Positions 46,198-57,499 are shown, counted from the stretch's first letter. The stretch: 64,000 bases of DNA from Ureibacillus composti (GCA_030348875.1 JAUCEP010000002.1:3179001-3243000), one strand, 5' to 3'. Notes: a model not told the origin generated them from the letters alone. Numbers and translations: made by a program.

Positions 46198-47076
46198 TTA
46201 CTCTTTTGAAAGCAATCTTTTCAATATATTTTGATATTCATCTGCACTTATGCCCGGTGAATACTCTTCTTGTAACTCCTTCAAATTTGGTACTTTGCCC
46301 CGTTCTTCTGGTATGCCTTCTAGAACAAGTAAGGGTTGTCCAGTGGCCGGATGAATTCCTTTCCAAATTTTATCGATATCTCTATAATCACCCACAAAAT
46401 TCCACGTATACAATACGTGACCATCTCCACGTTCTTCATACTTTCGCGCCGCTTCAAATACATGATGTTCTGTAGTAGAGATTGGTAACATCTTTACAGC
46501 ATTCACACCAGTAGCCATTTCAATAGCTTTTGCGAATGCGATAATATGGGCACCTTCACGAACAAGTAAATACCCAATCACTTCTCTAGCAACAGGATGC
46601 GTAGCCCTGTCATAAGCCCTCATTTTTTCTTTGTGAGAACTATTTACTAATAAGAAAACATGTTGTAAATCAAGAATTAAATTACCTGTAGAATACACTA
46701 ATTCTCCACTCCATGAATTTCCTACTGAATCATGGTATAGATATGATTTTTTTATTGGATTTTTTTCATTTTCGTGTTGAAGCTGTGAAACATCTGTTTC
46801 TTCTCTGAAACTTGTCCCCACATTGAGTAAATTAAATGCTGAGACCATTAATTCTACAATGCCTAGTTGTTCAGCTGTAATACTTGCAAGCAGATCATAG
46901 AATGGCTTCAATTTCATTTTTTCTCGAAAATTCATTGCTTGAAACATAAACGTATTTAGTTTATTCATTTCTCCTGATTTTCCCATTATTAATTCTTTAA
47001 CAATCGAAGCAGCAATTAAATCACCAGATTGAACTTCCGGTAATTCGATTGGTAAATAGTTAACTCGTTGGAACAA
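46198..47076 (-). CDS. Manganese-catalase-family protein with degenerate metal site
   Basis: The 292-residue protein aligns by eye with Mn catalases over its whole length (VKELIMGKSGEMNKLNTF, NFREKMKLKPFYDLLASIT, STGNLILDL, GYLLVREGAH). Of the five dimanganese ligands, Glu28 and His177 are kept. The Glu-x-x-His pair of helix 2 has become Gln70 and Ile73 (AEQLGIVE instead of EExxHVE), and the Glu of helix 3 is Val144. Catalase activity is therefore unlikely. Spore-coat CotJC belongs to the same family, so a structural role is possible but inferred. The start is TTG behind AGGGGGTG. An inverted repeat lies just upstream. Confidence 0.82.
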   Translation of the reverse strand: MFQRVNYLPIELPEVQSGDLIAASIVKELIMGKSGEMNKLNTFMFQAMNFREKMKLKPFYDLLASITAEQLGIVELMVSAFNLLNVGTSFREETDVSQLQHENEKNPIKKSYLYHDSVGNSWSGELVYSTGNLILDLQHVFLLVNSSHKEKMRAYDRATHPVAREVIGYLLVREGAHIIAFAKAIEMATGVNAVKMLPISTTEHHVFEAARKYEERGDGHVLYTWNFVGDYRDIDKIWKGIHPATGQPLLVLEGIPEERGKVPNLKELQEEYSPGISADEYQNILKRLLSKE

Positions 47077-47090
47077 AAAGACACCCCCTA

Positions 47091-47117
47091 TACTGTCATT
47101 TGTAACTTATGACAGTA
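47091..47117 (-). promoter_or_regulatory. Perfect inverted repeat upstream of the catalase-like gene
   Basis: TACTGTCAT, a 9-nt spacer, ATGACAGTA. It ends just before the ribosome binding site of the gene at 46198-47076. It looks like a dimeric repressor operator or a leader hairpin. Confidence 0.5.
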
Positions 47118-47153
47118 AGGAGGCAGCTAATACTATTAAATAGAGATTGGAGT

Positions 47154-47594
47154 TTATTTTGATTCTAAAATAATTGTAACAGGACCATCATTAATAAGTG
47201 AAACGTCCATCATGGCTCCAAAAATACCAGTTTCAACTTTTAACCCAAGATTTCTTAAAGCTTCATTAAAATCTTCCCATAATGGCTTTGCTACTTCCGG
47301 TCTTGCAGCTTCTATAAAGCTCGGTCTTCTTCCTTTTTTCGTTTCAGCATATAAGGTAAACTGTGAAACAGATAAAATATCACCACCATGTTCTAATATG
47401 GAATGATTCATTTTCCCTTCTTCATCTTCCCATAAGCGGAGTTCAGCCACTTTTTTTGCAACATACTGTATATCTTCAATTGTATCTGTATGAGTAATTC
47501 CAACTAATAGAACATAACCTTGATTAATTGCTCCAGTAATATTTCCATCTACTGTAACTGAAGCTTGTTTACTTCGTTGAATAACTACTTTCAT
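47154..47594 (-). CDS. dtd: D-aminoacyl-tRNA deacylase
   Basis: Dtd removes D-amino acids (and Gly from tRNA-Ala) from tRNA. The 146-residue protein has the start [15 protein letters not shown], the [17 protein letters not shown] segment with the catalytic Thr region, and the cross-subunit [10 protein letters not shown] with the Gly-Pro motif. It lies 18 nt downstream of rel, the usual partner in Firmicutes. Confidence 0.95.
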   Translation of the reverse strand: MKVVIQRSKQASVTVDGNITGAINQGYVLLVGITHTDTIEDIQYVAKKVAELRLWEDEEGKMNHSILEHGGDILSVSQFTLYAETKKGRRPSFIEAARPEVAKPLWEDFNEALRNLGLKVETGIFGAMMDVSLINDGPVTIILESK

Positions 47595-47612
47595 AATTAA
47601 AACCTCATTTTA

Positions 47613-49808
47613 TTAATTAATCACTCGTTGTACTGAATATATATCTGGCAATTGTTTAATACGTTCAACAACTTTATGCAATCCAGAAATATTAGAAATC
47701 GAAATCGTTAAATGGATTGTTGCAATTTTATCTCGATCAGCTCTTCCTGAAACAGCTAATATATTTGTTTTTGCTTCACTCACTGCATGCATAACGTCAT
47801 TTAAGATTCCAGGTCGATCGAAAGCTGATACTTCAATATCAACAGGATATTCTTTTCTCTCAACTATTTGACCGTGCTCCCATTCAACTTCAATTAGGCG
47901 ATTTTCATTTTCTCCCTCTTGAACATTCGGACAATCCGCACGATGCACAGAAACTCCACGTCCCTTAGTAATAAACCCGACGATTTCATCACCAGGTACA
48001 GGTGTACAGCAACGTGATAATCTAATTAATAAATTATCAACCCCTTTAACAATGACACCCGATTCAGTACGCTTTTTCTGTGTAGGACTAGACATTTCTT
48101 TAACAATTTTTTCAAACGCTTCTTCTTGCTCACGTTCTTTACGCATTTTCTCTGCAAGACGGTTCACTATTTGCTGAGCTGTGATCCCGCCAACACCTAC
48201 AGCCGCATACAAGTCATCTTCATTTGTATAGTTGAATTTATCCATCACGCGTTTAATATTTTCCGTTGTAAGAACTTCTTTTAATTCGAAGTCTTGTGCC
48301 TTAATTTCTTTCTCAACCATGTCTTTACCTTTAACGACATTATCTTCACGTAAATGCTTTTTAAAGAAATTTTTTATTTTATTTTTTGCTTGTGAAGATT
48401 GAGCAAGTTTTAACCAGTCACGACTAGGACCAAATGATTGCTTAGATGTAAGGATTTCTATAATATCCCCTGTTTTTAATGGTGTATCTAACGGAACCAT
48501 CTTACCATTCACTTTTGCACCAATTGTTCGATTACCAACTTCAGAGTGGACACGATAAGCAAAATCAATCGGTACTGAACCAGCAGGTAATTCTATAACT
48601 TCTCCTTTAGGTGTAAAGACATACACCATATCAGAAAATAGGTCAAATTTTAAAGATTCCATAAATTCTTCAGCGTTTGAAGATTCATTTTGGAACTCTA
48701 ATATTTCACGGAACCAAGTAAGTTTTTGATCAAGACTCTCTTTATTCGTGTTAACGGACTTACCTTCTTTATAGGCCCAGTGAGCCGCAATCCCGTACTC
48801 AGCAATCTGATGCATTTCTTTAGTACGTATTTGTACTTCTAAAGGATCCCCGTATGGACCGATCACAGTTGTATGCAGCGATTGATATAGGTTTTGCTTT
48901 GGCATTGCAATATAATCTTTAAAACGACCCGGCATCGGTTTCCATAACGTATGGACAATTCCAAGCACTGCATAACAATCTTTTATACTATCAACTAATA
49001 TCCTCACAGCTAATAAATCATAAATTTCATTAAACTGTTTATTTTGAAGAACCATTTTACGATAAATGCTGTAAATATGTTTTGGGCGTCCATAAATATC
49101 CGCATCAATCTCAACGTCTTCAAGCTGTACATTAATTTCTTTCATGACACTATCTAAGTAAGCTTCTCGTTCAACCCGTTTTCTTTTCATTAGACTAACA
49201 ATACGATAATATTGTTGAGGGTTTAAATAGCGTAATGCTGTATCTTCAAGCTCCCATTTTATTTTTGAAATTCCCAGACGGTGAGCAAGAGGCGCAAAAA
49301 TTTCTAACGTTTCATTTGAAATTCTACGTTGTTTTTCAGCAGATAAATGTTTTAATGTACGCATATTGTGAAGACGGTCAGCCAACTTAATTAAAATAAC
49401 ACGTATATCTTGAGCCATCGCAATAAACATTTTTCTATGATTTTCAGCCTGTTGCTCTTTTTTCGACAGGTATTTGATCTTCCCAAGCTTTGTAACACCG
49501 TCTACTAACATCGCAACTTCTTCGTTAAATTCACGAACTAAATCTTCTCTAGTAACCGTAGTATCTTCCACGACATCGTGAAGGAATCCCGCAGAAACTG
49601 TTTCCGGATCCATTTGAAGCTCTGCTAAAATTCCTGCAACCTGAATTGGATGAATAATATAAGGTTCACCTGAACTACGCAGCTGTTCTTTATGAGCCTC
49701 TTTTGCAACTTCATATGCTTTTTTGACAAAATCGACATGTTCATCGTTCATATATAATTTGACTTTCGCGAATACATCTTCGGGCGTCAAAATTTGCTCT
49801 TTCGCCAT
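47613..49808 (-). CDS. rel: Bifunctional (p)ppGpp synthetase/hydrolase Rel
   Basis: Rel makes and degrades (p)ppGpp in the stringent response. Domains run in order: HD hydrolase with HDVVEDT (residues 78-84) and [10 protein letters not shown], which indicates an active hydrolase; synthetase with [13 protein letters not shown] and YRSLHTTV-like [15 protein letters not shown] ([24 protein letters not shown]); the zinc-finger CC region ([21 protein letters not shown]); and ACT ([15 protein letters not shown]). The length of 731 is normal. The operon order is recJ-apt-rel-dtd, although a terminator follows apt. Confidence 0.97.
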   Translation of the reverse strand: MAKEQILTPEDVFAKVKLYMNDEHVDFVKKAYEVAKEAHKEQLRSSGEPYIIHPIQVAGILAELQMDPETVSAGFLHDVVEDTTVTREDLVREFNEEVAMLVDGVTKLGKIKYLSKKEQQAENHRKMFIAMAQDIRVILIKLADRLHNMRTLKHLSAEKQRRISNETLEIFAPLAHRLGISKIKWELEDTALRYLNPQQYYRIVSLMKRKRVEREAYLDSVMKEINVQLEDVEIDADIYGRPKHIYSIYRKMVLQNKQFNEIYDLLAVRILVDSIKDCYAVLGIVHTLWKPMPGRFKDYIAMPKQNLYQSLHTTVIGPYGDPLEVQIRTKEMHQIAEYGIAAHWAYKEGKSVNTNKESLDQKLTWFREILEFQNESSNAEEFMESLKFDLFSDMVYVFTPKGEVIELPAGSVPIDFAYRVHSEVGNRTIGAKVNGKMVPLDTPLKTGDIIEILTSKQSFGPSRDWLKLAQSSQAKNKIKNFFKKHLREDNVVKGKDMVEKEIKAQDFELKEVLTTENIKRVMDKFNYTNEDDLYAAVGVGGITAQQIVNRLAEKMRKEREQEEAFEKIVKEMSSPTQKKRTESGVIVKGVDNLLIRLSRCCTPVPGDEIVGFITKGRGVSVHRADCPNVQEGENENRLIEVEWEHGQIVERKEYPVDIEVSAFDRPGILNDVMHAVSEAKTNILAVSGRADRDKIATIHLTISISNISGLHKVVERIKQLPDIYSVQRVIN

Positions 49809-50125
49809 TCGTTGTCCACCTTGCTAATTAAATATTTTCGAAAAGTTATATAAATTTAATTTTATAAAAAATATGTATTGAATGTAAAGGTAAGTTGATA
49901 AAGAGTTTAAGAAACAATTTAAAACCGCACAATTTGTACACAATTTGTGACCATTATATGACAATTTATGAGAATAGCGGAAAAATGCATTTAACTCTGT
50001 TTTTTGAAATCGACAGTTGTTTGAGGTAATCTAGGAGATGCTTGTTTGCAGCTAGGGACTTTCAATTTCAAAGTTCCATTTTTGAAGAAGGGACCTATCC
50101 AAAAGATAAGCCCCCTTTATTGTTA
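49809..50125. other. Gene-free interval apt-rel
   Basis: It holds the apt terminator at 50088-50117 and should hold the rel promoter. No other structure was recognised. Confidence 0.6.
50088..50117 (-). terminator. Terminator of apt
   Basis: Minus strand AAGGGGGCTTATC-TTTT-GGATAGGTCCCTT, 13 paired positions with one G-T or mismatch, then TCTTC. Confidence 0.75.
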
Positions 50126-50638
50126 TTAATATTCAATTAAAGTTTTGATTGGATAATTACCAATTTTTTCGCGACCATTTAAGTCTTCTAATTCAATAAT
50201 AAATGCACAGCCAACAACTTCTCCACCTAATTTATTAATTAATTGGATTGTTGCATCCACAGTGCCACCTGTTGCTAGCAAATCATCGACAATTAACGCT
50301 TTTTGACCAGGTTTAACAGCATCTTTATGCATTGTTAGAACATCTGAACCATACTCTAGTCCATATTCTACACGTACAACTTCTCGAGGTAATTTCCCTT
50401 CTTTACGAACTGGGGCAAAGCCTACTTCAAGTGCATAAGCAACTGGGCACCCAATAATAAATCCGCGAGCTTCAGGCCCCACTATGATTTCAGCACCTAC
50501 CTCTTTTGCAAATTCAACAATTTTATCGACTGCATATTTAAAAGCTGGGCCATTATCCATTATTGTTGTAATATCTTTAAAACTGATTCCTTCTTTCGGC
50601 CAGTTTTCTACTGTTGTAACATATTCTTTTAAATCCAT
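50126..50638 (-). CDS. apt: Adenine phosphoribosyltransferase
   Basis: Apt converts adenine and PRPP to AMP. The PRPP-binding loop [13 protein letters not shown] is at about residues 119-131, with [11 protein letters not shown] at the start and [14 protein letters not shown] in the middle. The 170-residue length is exact for the family. AAGGAGG lies upstream of the ATG, only 13 nt after recJ. Confidence 0.97.
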   Translation of the reverse strand: MDLKEYVTTVENWPKEGISFKDITTIMDNGPAFKYAVDKIVEFAKEVGAEIIVGPEARGFIIGCPVAYALEVGFAPVRKEGKLPREVVRVEYGLEYGSDVLTMHKDAVKPGQKALIVDDLLATGGTVDATIQLINKLGGEVVGCAFIIELEDLNGREKIGNYPIKTLIEY

Positions 50639-50651
50639 AAAAAAATCCTCC

Positions 50652-52982
50652 TTAGGAATAGCTATATTCCTTCATTCGTACATCAAACCATTGTTTTAAC
50701 TCTGAAAAAGTTGAATATAATAATTTTTGTTCCAATTCTAGTTGTTCAACACGGTATTGATATGTAGGTGCTTCTGTCAAGTCACGTTTCGGTGCGTTGA
50801 CGTTGACTGAAGTCAGACCATTTTCTATTGTAACAAAACCGAGATCAAAAAACACGTTTGTCATAAATTTTAAATTTTCTACATTTAACCCAATATGTTC
50901 TGATAATTGATCAATATGTGCCTGTAAATTAAAGTTTGGTCTTTTTTTAAGAAATGTATAATACCAACTAAAATGTTGTCTTGTTGGCATTCCATTAAAG
51001 TATTGTGACTCAGGTGTATAAAAATGCGCATAGATTCTTTTGGGTTTAATTTGTTCAATTGTTTTTTCTAAATCAATAGAAGCTTTTGGTAAATCAAGTA
51101 ACACAATAAAAGGTGAAAACTCACTGTTTAAAGCATCAGAATCCACTAATTTAATCGGTGAATGAATCAATGATTGGTAGTAACTAATTGTTTCATTATT
51201 AAATGCAATAAAAGTAGTTTTCTCTTTAGGAATTGAATCTAACCATTTACTATGGACTTTTCCACGATAATCAAATAATTGCCATTCATCGGTTTGAACG
51301 TCCGAGATCATAAATTGAGGCTTTTTTCTCCCTTGCCATTCATTGATTTGCAAATCACCAACGAATGACAATTGTACATCATAAGAGATTTCATCATGTA
51401 AATTTCCTTGATTAAAACCAATCGCATCAATTGAACCATATTCATCTTTTAATTCCATTTTTATATGGTTTTCCCCAGCACCAATTTTACGCATCGATCC
51501 AACTTTTACATTTTGTAATGCGTAAGTTGGTTTTGAAAATCCAACGCCAAATGGACCTAATTTTTTTACTTCCTCAATTGCTTCTACAGAAATTTCACTT
51601 AACTCTAATGGAATATCTATAAATAGTTTAGGTGTTAATAATTCAGTTGTTAAACATTCGCTTGCTTGTAAATGAAGGCGGTTACGTAATTCATCAACAT
51701 ATTCTAATGGGAACGTCATACCTGCTGCCATTGGATGTCCTCCGAAATGAGGTAAAATATCTCGATTTTTAGAAAGCTCATTAAACATATGGAATCCTTC
51801 GATACTTCTTGCAGATCCTTTGGCAGTTCCTTTTTCATAATCAAGTGATAGAACAATAGTTGGTCGGTAATACTTTTCTACAAGACGAGAAGCAACGATT
51901 CCTATAACCCCTGGATTCCATCCCTCTTTTGCAACAACTAAAACAAGTGATTGATTGATTTCTTCATTAGATTCGATAAGTGCAATCGCTTCTTCAGTAA
52001 TGGATTTTACAATATCTTTTCGTTCAGCATTTTTTAAGTTTAATAGTTTAGCCCCTTCAGTTGCATACAAACTATTTTCACTCATTAAAAAATGAACTCC
52101 AGGTGCTGCATCTCCTAAACGGCCTATCGCATTTAGGCGAGGACCGAAATAAAAACCAATAGTATCTTCGTCGATTTCACGTTGATTAACTCCTGTTACT
52201 TCACAAAGAGCACTGATCCAAGGATTTGATGAATATTTCAACTGTTCGATTCCTTTTTGTACTAAATAGCGATTTTCCCCTTCTAAAGGAACTAAATCTG
52301 CTACTGTTCCTATCGCAACAAATTCAAATAAATGATCAGGAATTTCACCATATAGAGCATGAGCCAATTTAAAAGCTACTCCGACGCCAGCTAATTCTCC
52401 AAAGGGATAATGATTTTCAGGCACTCGAGGATGGATAATAATATCAGCAGGCGGCAAAATATCACTTGCTTCATGGTGATCAGTTACAATTACATCCATT
52501 CCAAGTTCTTTCGCGAGACGGATTGGATCAATTCCACTGATTCCATTATCGACAGTAATAATAAGTTGCACTCCATCTTCATGTGCTTTTCTAAATAATT
52601 CTTCATGTGGTCCATATCCATGTGTAAAGCGATTTGGAATACAAAAGTCTACGTCTGCACCTAAATCTAGTAATGCATTCATCATTACAGTTGTACTTGT
52701 AATTCCATCCGCATCATAGTCACCATAAACTAATATCTTCTCTTCATTTTCAAGTGCTTGTTCAATACGGTCCACAGCCTCTTGCATTCCATTTAGTAGA
52801 AATGGATCGTGTAAATCATTAGCATTTGTTTTTAACATCATTTTTGCACTTTCAGCATGTTCAAACCCTCTAGCTGCTAATATTTTTGCAGCGATGGTAG
52901 ATATATTTAACTCATTTGATAATTTATTTACAGTATCTATATTTGGTCGTTGAACAACCCAATTTTTCTTTGATTCAATCAT
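50652..52982 (-). CDS. recJ: Single-stranded-DNA-specific 5'-3' exonuclease RecJ
   Basis: The DHH phosphoesterase core shows motif [14 protein letters not shown] (residues 80-92), motif II with VTVDNGISG, motif [11 protein letters not shown] and motif IV/DHHA1 [13 protein letters not shown]. An OB-fold follows, and a Firmicutes-specific C-terminal domain of about 200 residues takes the length to 776 (B. subtilis YrvE 786). It works with RecQ/RecS and the RecFOR path and in mismatch repair. It heads the recJ-apt pair. Confidence 0.95.
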   Translation of the reverse strand: MIESKKNWVVQRPNIDTVNKLSNELNISTIAAKILAARGFEHAESAKMMLKTNANDLHDPFLLNGMQEAVDRIEQALENEEKILVYGDYDADGITSTTVMMNALLDLGADVDFCIPNRFTHGYGPHEELFRKAHEDGVQLIITVDNGISGIDPIRLAKELGMDVIVTDHHEASDILPPADIIIHPRVPENHYPFGELAGVGVAFKLAHALYGEIPDHLFEFVAIGTVADLVPLEGENRYLVQKGIEQLKYSSNPWISALCEVTGVNQREIDEDTIGFYFGPRLNAIGRLGDAAPGVHFLMSENSLYATEGAKLLNLKNAERKDIVKSITEEAIALIESNEEINQSLVLVVAKEGWNPGVIGIVASRLVEKYYRPTIVLSLDYEKGTAKGSARSIEGFHMFNELSKNRDILPHFGGHPMAAGMTFPLEYVDELRNRLHLQASECLTTELLTPKLFIDIPLELSEISVEAIEEVKKLGPFGVGFSKPTYALQNVKVGSMRKIGAGENHIKMELKDEYGSIDAIGFNQGNLHDEISYDVQLSFVGDLQINEWQGRKKPQFMISDVQTDEWQLFDYRGKVHSKWLDSIPKEKTTFIAFNNETISYYQSLIHSPIKLVDSDALNSEFSPFIVLLDLPKASIDLEKTIEQIKPKRIYAHFYTPESQYFNGMPTRQHFSWYYTFLKKRPNFNLQAHIDQLSEHIGLNVENLKFMTNVFFDLGFVTIENGLTSVNVNAPKRDLTEAPTYQYRVEQLELEQKLLYSTFSELKQWFDVRMKEYSYS

Positions 52983-53080
52983 GTTGTCACTCCCTTACGA
53001 AGTTCATTATACAAGATTTCTATATGTAATAGGACACTTATACTATTATTTAAATATTTTCATTAGTTTTGCAAAATAAT

Positions 53081-53109
53081 AAAGCAGGATACAATATGTA
53101 TCCTGCTTT
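53081..53109 (-). terminator. Terminator of secDF
   Basis: AAAGCAGGATAC-AATAT-GTATCCTGCTTT, perfect 12-bp arms, just after the secDF stop. Confidence 0.88.
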
Positions 53110-53125
53110 ACGTATTAAGGTTCTA

Positions 53126-55399
53126 TTATACCATCGGCTCGTCTGAACCCCATTGTTTTTTCTCTTTTTTCTCTACATTTAATGTACCTTTTTTCTTCAA
53201 ATCGCGTTTCATCATAACATACCATAATTGAGCTGAAATATAGATTGAAGAATACGTACCTGCTAATAAACCAAGGAACAATGCGAATGAGAAATTTCGG
53301 ATAGCTTCTGCACCGAATAATAATAATGCAACAACAACAAATGCAATATTCATTACAATATTCACTGAACGCGCCAGTGTTTGTCTAAGTGATTTATTAA
53401 CGATAACCGCAAGATCTTCCGATGTCTCAATTTTCTTCGTACGATCTAAATTCTCACGTATACGGTCAAATGTAACGATTTTGTCATTAATCGAGTAACC
53501 AACCACTGTTAATACTGCTGCAATAAATGTTAAATCAACTTCAAAGCGAGTAAAACTAAAGATTGCAACCATTAGAATGATGTCATGCAATACACCTATA
53601 ATTGCTGCGACACCCATACGCCATTCGAATCTAATAGCAACATAAATAATAATGCCAATTGCTGCAATTACCAAAGCATAAATTGCATTTTTCACAAGTT
53701 CTTTCCCTACAACATCTGAAACAGCACTTACATTCGGTTCAGCACCAAATTCTGCTTTCATGTCTTCTTTTAATTGTAAAATTTCACCTTGTGAGAAGTC
53801 TTCTTTATATTGTATTGCTGCGATATTTTTATTCTCACCCGAAATCGAAATATCTTCTGATGGATAGCCTAACTCTTCCATATAATTACTAACTCTATCC
53901 TCAGTCATTGTTTCTTCTGTTAATACTTCCACTCGAGTACCACTTGAGAAGTCGATACCTAAGTTTAATTTAAAGATTCCTAAAACAATTACTCCTACTA
54001 AAATTAGGACAATTGAAATTGTAAAATACCTTTTACGAGTGTGAACAAAATCGAATCTATCGAAATTAGTAGTTAAATCTAATGAGCTAACATTTTCTTC
54101 GATTGAATGAATTGCCTTTTTCTTAACTCCAAACCAGCCTGGCTTGTTATCGAAATAACCACTATTAACTAATAATCCAAGTAATATACGAGAACCCCAG
54201 ACAGCTGTAATGAAACTAATGATAATACTAATAATTAAAATAGTAGCGAACCCTTTAACAGAGCTTGTACCATAGAAGTACAATACAAGTGCTGCAATAA
54301 ATGAAGTTACGTTTGCATCAAAAATTGCTGACCACGAAGATTTTGTCCCCGCAGCAAATGCTTGTTTAACAGTCTTACCGATTCGTAGTTCTTCTCGAAT
54401 TCTCTCTGCTGTTAATATGTTTGCATCCACGGCCATAGCAATCCCTAACACTAAACCAGCAATCCCTGGCAATGTAAGTACACCATTTATAAGTACAAAC
54501 ACTAATAAATTTAAATAAATATAAACAACTAATGTAATATTTGCTATTAAACCAGGCAATCTATAATAGAACATCAAGAATAAGAAAATTAGTATTGAAC
54601 CAATAATCCCTGCATAAACAGTTGATTTAAGTGCTTGGTCACCAAATTGAGCTCCTACTGATGTAGAGAACACTTCAGTAAGCTTTACAGGTAATGCACC
54701 AGCATTTAAAACACTTGCGAAATCTTTAGTTTCTTGAACTGTGAAATTACCACTGATCATGACATCAGTTGTATTTAGAACTTGTGAAACTTGAGCTGCT
54801 GAAACAAATTTAGGCTCAGGTTTTTGCGCTTCCGCTGCATACGAGTCTACACCTTCTTCAAAATCTAGCCAAACGACCATTAAATTTTGGCCTGGACCCA
54901 TAGCCGCAATATTTTTTGTAACTTCAGCAAATTTAGAAGCATCTTTTAATGTAAGTGTTACAATTGGACGGTTTTGTTGGTCAAAGGAAGCAGCCGCACC
55001 GCCTTCTTTTAAATCTGTACCGTCTAGTAATAAGTTGTCATTAACATCACGGAATGTTAGATTTGCCGTACTCGATAATAATTCACGTGCAGATGATTGA
55101 TCGTCAATTCCTGCAAGCTGAACCCGAATTCGATTTTCACCTTCTACTTGAATGCTAGGTTCACTAACACCAAATTGGTCAATACGATTCGTTAAGGCTG
55201 TTGTTGTATCCGCTACAACATCCTGTGTAATTTTTTGACCTTCTTTAAGTGGCTGTACTTCATATAAAACCTCAAAACCACCTTGTAAATCTAAGCCGAG
55301 TTTTACATCTTTTAAAACTCCCTGAACAGTCGCCCCCATTGCAGCAAATAAAACAACTACAATGAGCACAAAAGTAAAAATACGGCTCTTTAACTTCAT
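53126..55399 (-). CDS. secDF: SecDF, fused protein translocase subunit
   Basis: SecDF uses the proton motive force to pull secreted proteins from the SecYEG channel. The 757-residue protein is the Bacillus-type fusion of SecD (about 1-430) and SecF (about 440-740), with twelve predicted membrane helices. SecD marks are LGLDLQGGFEVLYEV near residue 35 and GIAMAVDANILTAERIREEL. SecF marks are LGIDFSSGTRVEV and VVGYSINDKIVTFDRIREN. GAGGAGG precedes the ATG. Confidence 0.96.
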   Translation of the reverse strand: MKLKSRIFTFVLIVVVLFAAMGATVQGVLKDVKLGLDLQGGFEVLYEVQPLKEGQKITQDVVADTTTALTNRIDQFGVSEPSIQVEGENRIRVQLAGIDDQSSARELLSSTANLTFRDVNDNLLLDGTDLKEGGAAASFDQQNRPIVTLTLKDASKFAEVTKNIAAMGPGQNLMVVWLDFEEGVDSYAAEAQKPEPKFVSAAQVSQVLNTTDVMISGNFTVQETKDFASVLNAGALPVKLTEVFSTSVGAQFGDQALKSTVYAGIIGSILIFLFLMFYYRLPGLIANITLVVYIYLNLLVFVLINGVLTLPGIAGLVLGIAMAVDANILTAERIREELRIGKTVKQAFAAGTKSSWSAIFDANVTSFIAALVLYFYGTSSVKGFATILIISIIISFITAVWGSRILLGLLVNSGYFDNKPGWFGVKKKAIHSIEENVSSLDLTTNFDRFDFVHTRKRYFTISIVLILVGVIVLGIFKLNLGIDFSSGTRVEVLTEETMTEDRVSNYMEELGYPSEDISISGENKNIAAIQYKEDFSQGEILQLKEDMKAEFGAEPNVSAVSDVVGKELVKNAIYALVIAAIGIIIYVAIRFEWRMGVAAIIGVLHDIILMVAIFSFTRFEVDLTFIAAVLTVVGYSINDKIVTFDRIRENLDRTKKIETSEDLAVIVNKSLRQTLARSVNIVMNIAFVVVALLLFGAEAIRNFSFALFLGLLAGTYSSIYISAQLWYVMMKRDLKKKGTLNVEKKEKKQWGSDEPMV

Positions 55400-55463
55400 T
55401 GAATATCCTCCTCGGGTAATATGTAAAGCAAACTCTTTACATATAAAACGTTAAAAAGCGTAA

Positions 55464-55493
55464 TTTTTAGTATGATAAAAATCATACTAAAAA
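55464..55493 (-). terminator. Terminator of comN
   Basis: TTTTTAGTATGAT-AAAA-ATCATACTAAAAA, perfect 13-bp arms, between comN and secDF. Confidence 0.85.
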
Positions 55494-55569
55494 AATCACT
55501 ACTCTTATTTATGTACAAACTCATTATGAAACACTGATTGCCTCATGTCAATTTACGATACTAGTAAAA

Positions 55570-55887
55570 TTATTCCTTTACTTGTACCTTAGGATTTAAT
55601 AGTTCTTTTAGTTCATCTTGGTTTGCTTCTGAAAACCAATTAGTTGATTTAAACTGTTGAATCTGTGCAAAACTAACAATTTCAGAAGCCTTAATTGAAT
55701 AAATTGTTTCAATTACCCCATATAATGGTAGTTTATCTATCGCTTGTTTTTTCCACTTTTTCTTTAAACAATAATTCCAAATATCTTGGGTAGTAATCCC
55801 ATCATACTCAAAATATTTAATTTCCTCTAACTTGCTTTGTAATACAGGCAATACTTTTTTGAAAAGCTCTTCGTGCAGAATCTTCAT
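55570..55887 (-). CDS. comN: ComN, post-transcriptional competence regulator
   Basis: ComN (YrzD) helps the comE transcript accumulate and be localised in B. subtilis. The 105-residue protein has the family pattern KVLPVLQSKLEEIKYFEYDGITTQDIWNYCLKKKWKK (spread over residues 12-48) and ends in a Lys/Glu tail. GGGGTGA precedes the ATG. It diverges from spoVB. Its presumed target, the comE operon, lies at the other end of this window. Confidence 0.88.
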   Translation of the reverse strand: MKILHEELFKKVLPVLQSKLEEIKYFEYDGITTQDIWNYCLKKKWKKQAIDKLPLYGVIETIYSIKASEIVSFAQIQQFKSTNWFSEANQDELKELLNPKVQVKE

Positions 55888-55975
55888 AATGAATCACCCC
55901 ATAGTTTTAACTATATAAGAACAAGCATACAAATATTGTATCTGATATTTCTTTATATGAGAAGGGATGTAATAA

Positions 55976-57499
55976 ATGGGGTCGTTCGTTAAAGGTACAA
56001 TTTTTCTTACGCTCGTCATATTTTTATCTAAACTCTTTGGCTTTGTATATAGAATGCAATTTATGCGAATTGCAGGGGAAGAAGCTGTAGGGGTTTATAT
56101 GACTGCATATCCCGCCTTTATCTTCTTTATTTCGTTAGTTTCACTTGGTCTACCAATCGCTGTTGCGAAAATAGTAGCCGAACTACATGCGAAAAAAAAG
56201 GACGGGCAATTACAAGCAGTACTAAAAACAGCTATTAAATGGTCAGTATTTTTCATCATTTTATTTATTCCGCTACTGTATTTCTTTATTCCAATTTTGG
56301 CGGGGAATCTATTACAAAATGAAGCAACCACTATTACATTGTATATTGCATTAGCAACTGTTCCTGTAGTTGTTTTCTCTGGAGTATTAAAGGGGTACCT
56401 TCAAGGAATTGCAAACATTTCATCAACTGCTTGGTCGCAAATGCTTGAACAATTGATTCGTATAGGACTTATTACATTTTTATTACCGTTTTTTGTAACA
56501 CCGGAAAATCCTACATTAACGGCTGCTTATGCAATGGCCATTACAGCAGTTGGAGAAGTTTTTTCTTTTGTTTACTTATACATTACGTATTTATTTTCGA
56601 AAAAACCAAAAAAATCAAAATCAGAAGTAAACAAGCCTTACCCTGCAATGCCACTTCTTCGGATCGCTGTACCTTCTGCTGGTAGTAAATTATTTGGTAC
56701 ATTTACGTGGTTTTTAGAACCAATTGTTTTCTTAAAAGCACTAACAGTAGCAGGAATGACTGCAGCTGGTGCTACAACACTTTATGGGATTATTTCAGGT
56801 GTACATATTCCTTTATTGTTGTTCCCTTCATTTATCCCTAATGCACTGGCTATAGTCTTAATTCCTGCTGTTAGTGATGCAATGGCTAGAAACAATTATT
56901 CTTTATTGAACGATCGAATTGGTATGTCTTTACGCCTATCCTCAATAATCGGTTGTTATGCTGCTACTTTCTTCTTCCTTCATGGTGATGAGCTTGCAAT
57001 GAAATTATTTCATTTAGAAGAAAATCGAGGATTTATGAAGGTATTAGCGCCTATTTTTTATTTTTACTATATACAAAGCCCACTACATTCCATTTTACAG
57101 GCAATCGATGAGGCCCGCCCAGCAATGATGAATTCTATTTATGGTGGACTTGGAAAGCTTTTTATCATGTTTGTTTTAGCATCTCAACCATTTATACAAG
57201 AATTTGGTGCAATTATTGCTATTGGTTTCGGAGTATTAGTAACATCGTTCTTACACATTGCAACACTTCGTTCCCATAAAATGATTAGTGCTGGTTTCCG
57301 ATTCTTTGCTATTCCATATTTATTATTTGTTGTTACATGCGTCATCCAATCATATGTAATCCCTTATTTAAATTTTGATTTTTGGACAAATAGTGGGATT
57401 ACTCTATTAATTCTTACAGTATTCCTATTAATGACAAAACAATTCCAATGGAGTGATTTTAAATTTTTACGATCCATTATTCGTCGCACTCGCCTTTAA
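55976..57499 (+). CDS. spoVB: SpoVB/MurJ-family polysaccharide transporter or flippase
   Basis: SpoVB is needed for spore cortex synthesis and belongs to the MOP/MATE-like flippase group with MurJ. The 507-residue protein has about 14 hydrophobic segments. Its start MGSFVKGTIFLTLVIFLSK, RMQFMRIAGEEAVGVYMTAYP and the YFYYIQSPLHSILQAIDEARPAMMNS segment are typical. AGAAGGG is 8 nt before the ATG. The last 33 bp overlap the 3' end of the convergent DUF421 gene. Confidence 0.92.
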   Translation: MGSFVKGTIFLTLVIFLSKLFGFVYRMQFMRIAGEEAVGVYMTAYPAFIFFISLVSLGLPIAVAKIVAELHAKKKDGQLQAVLKTAIKWSVFFIILFIPLLYFFIPILAGNLLQNEATTITLYIALATVPVVVFSGVLKGYLQGIANISSTAWSQMLEQLIRIGLITFLLPFFVTPENPTLTAAYAMAITAVGEVFSFVYLYITYLFSKKPKKSKSEVNKPYPAMPLLRIAVPSAGSKLFGTFTWFLEPIVFLKALTVAGMTAAGATTLYGIISGVHIPLLLFPSFIPNALAIVLIPAVSDAMARNNYSLLNDRIGMSLRLSSIIGCYAATFFFLHGDELAMKLFHLEENRGFMKVLAPIFYFYYIQSPLHSILQAIDEARPAMMNSIYGGLGKLFIMFVLASQPFIQEFGAIIAIGFGVLVTSFLHIATLRSHKMISAGFRFFAIPYLLFVVTCVIQSYVIPYLNFDFWTNSGITLLILTVFLLMTKQFQWSDFKFLRSIIRRTRL

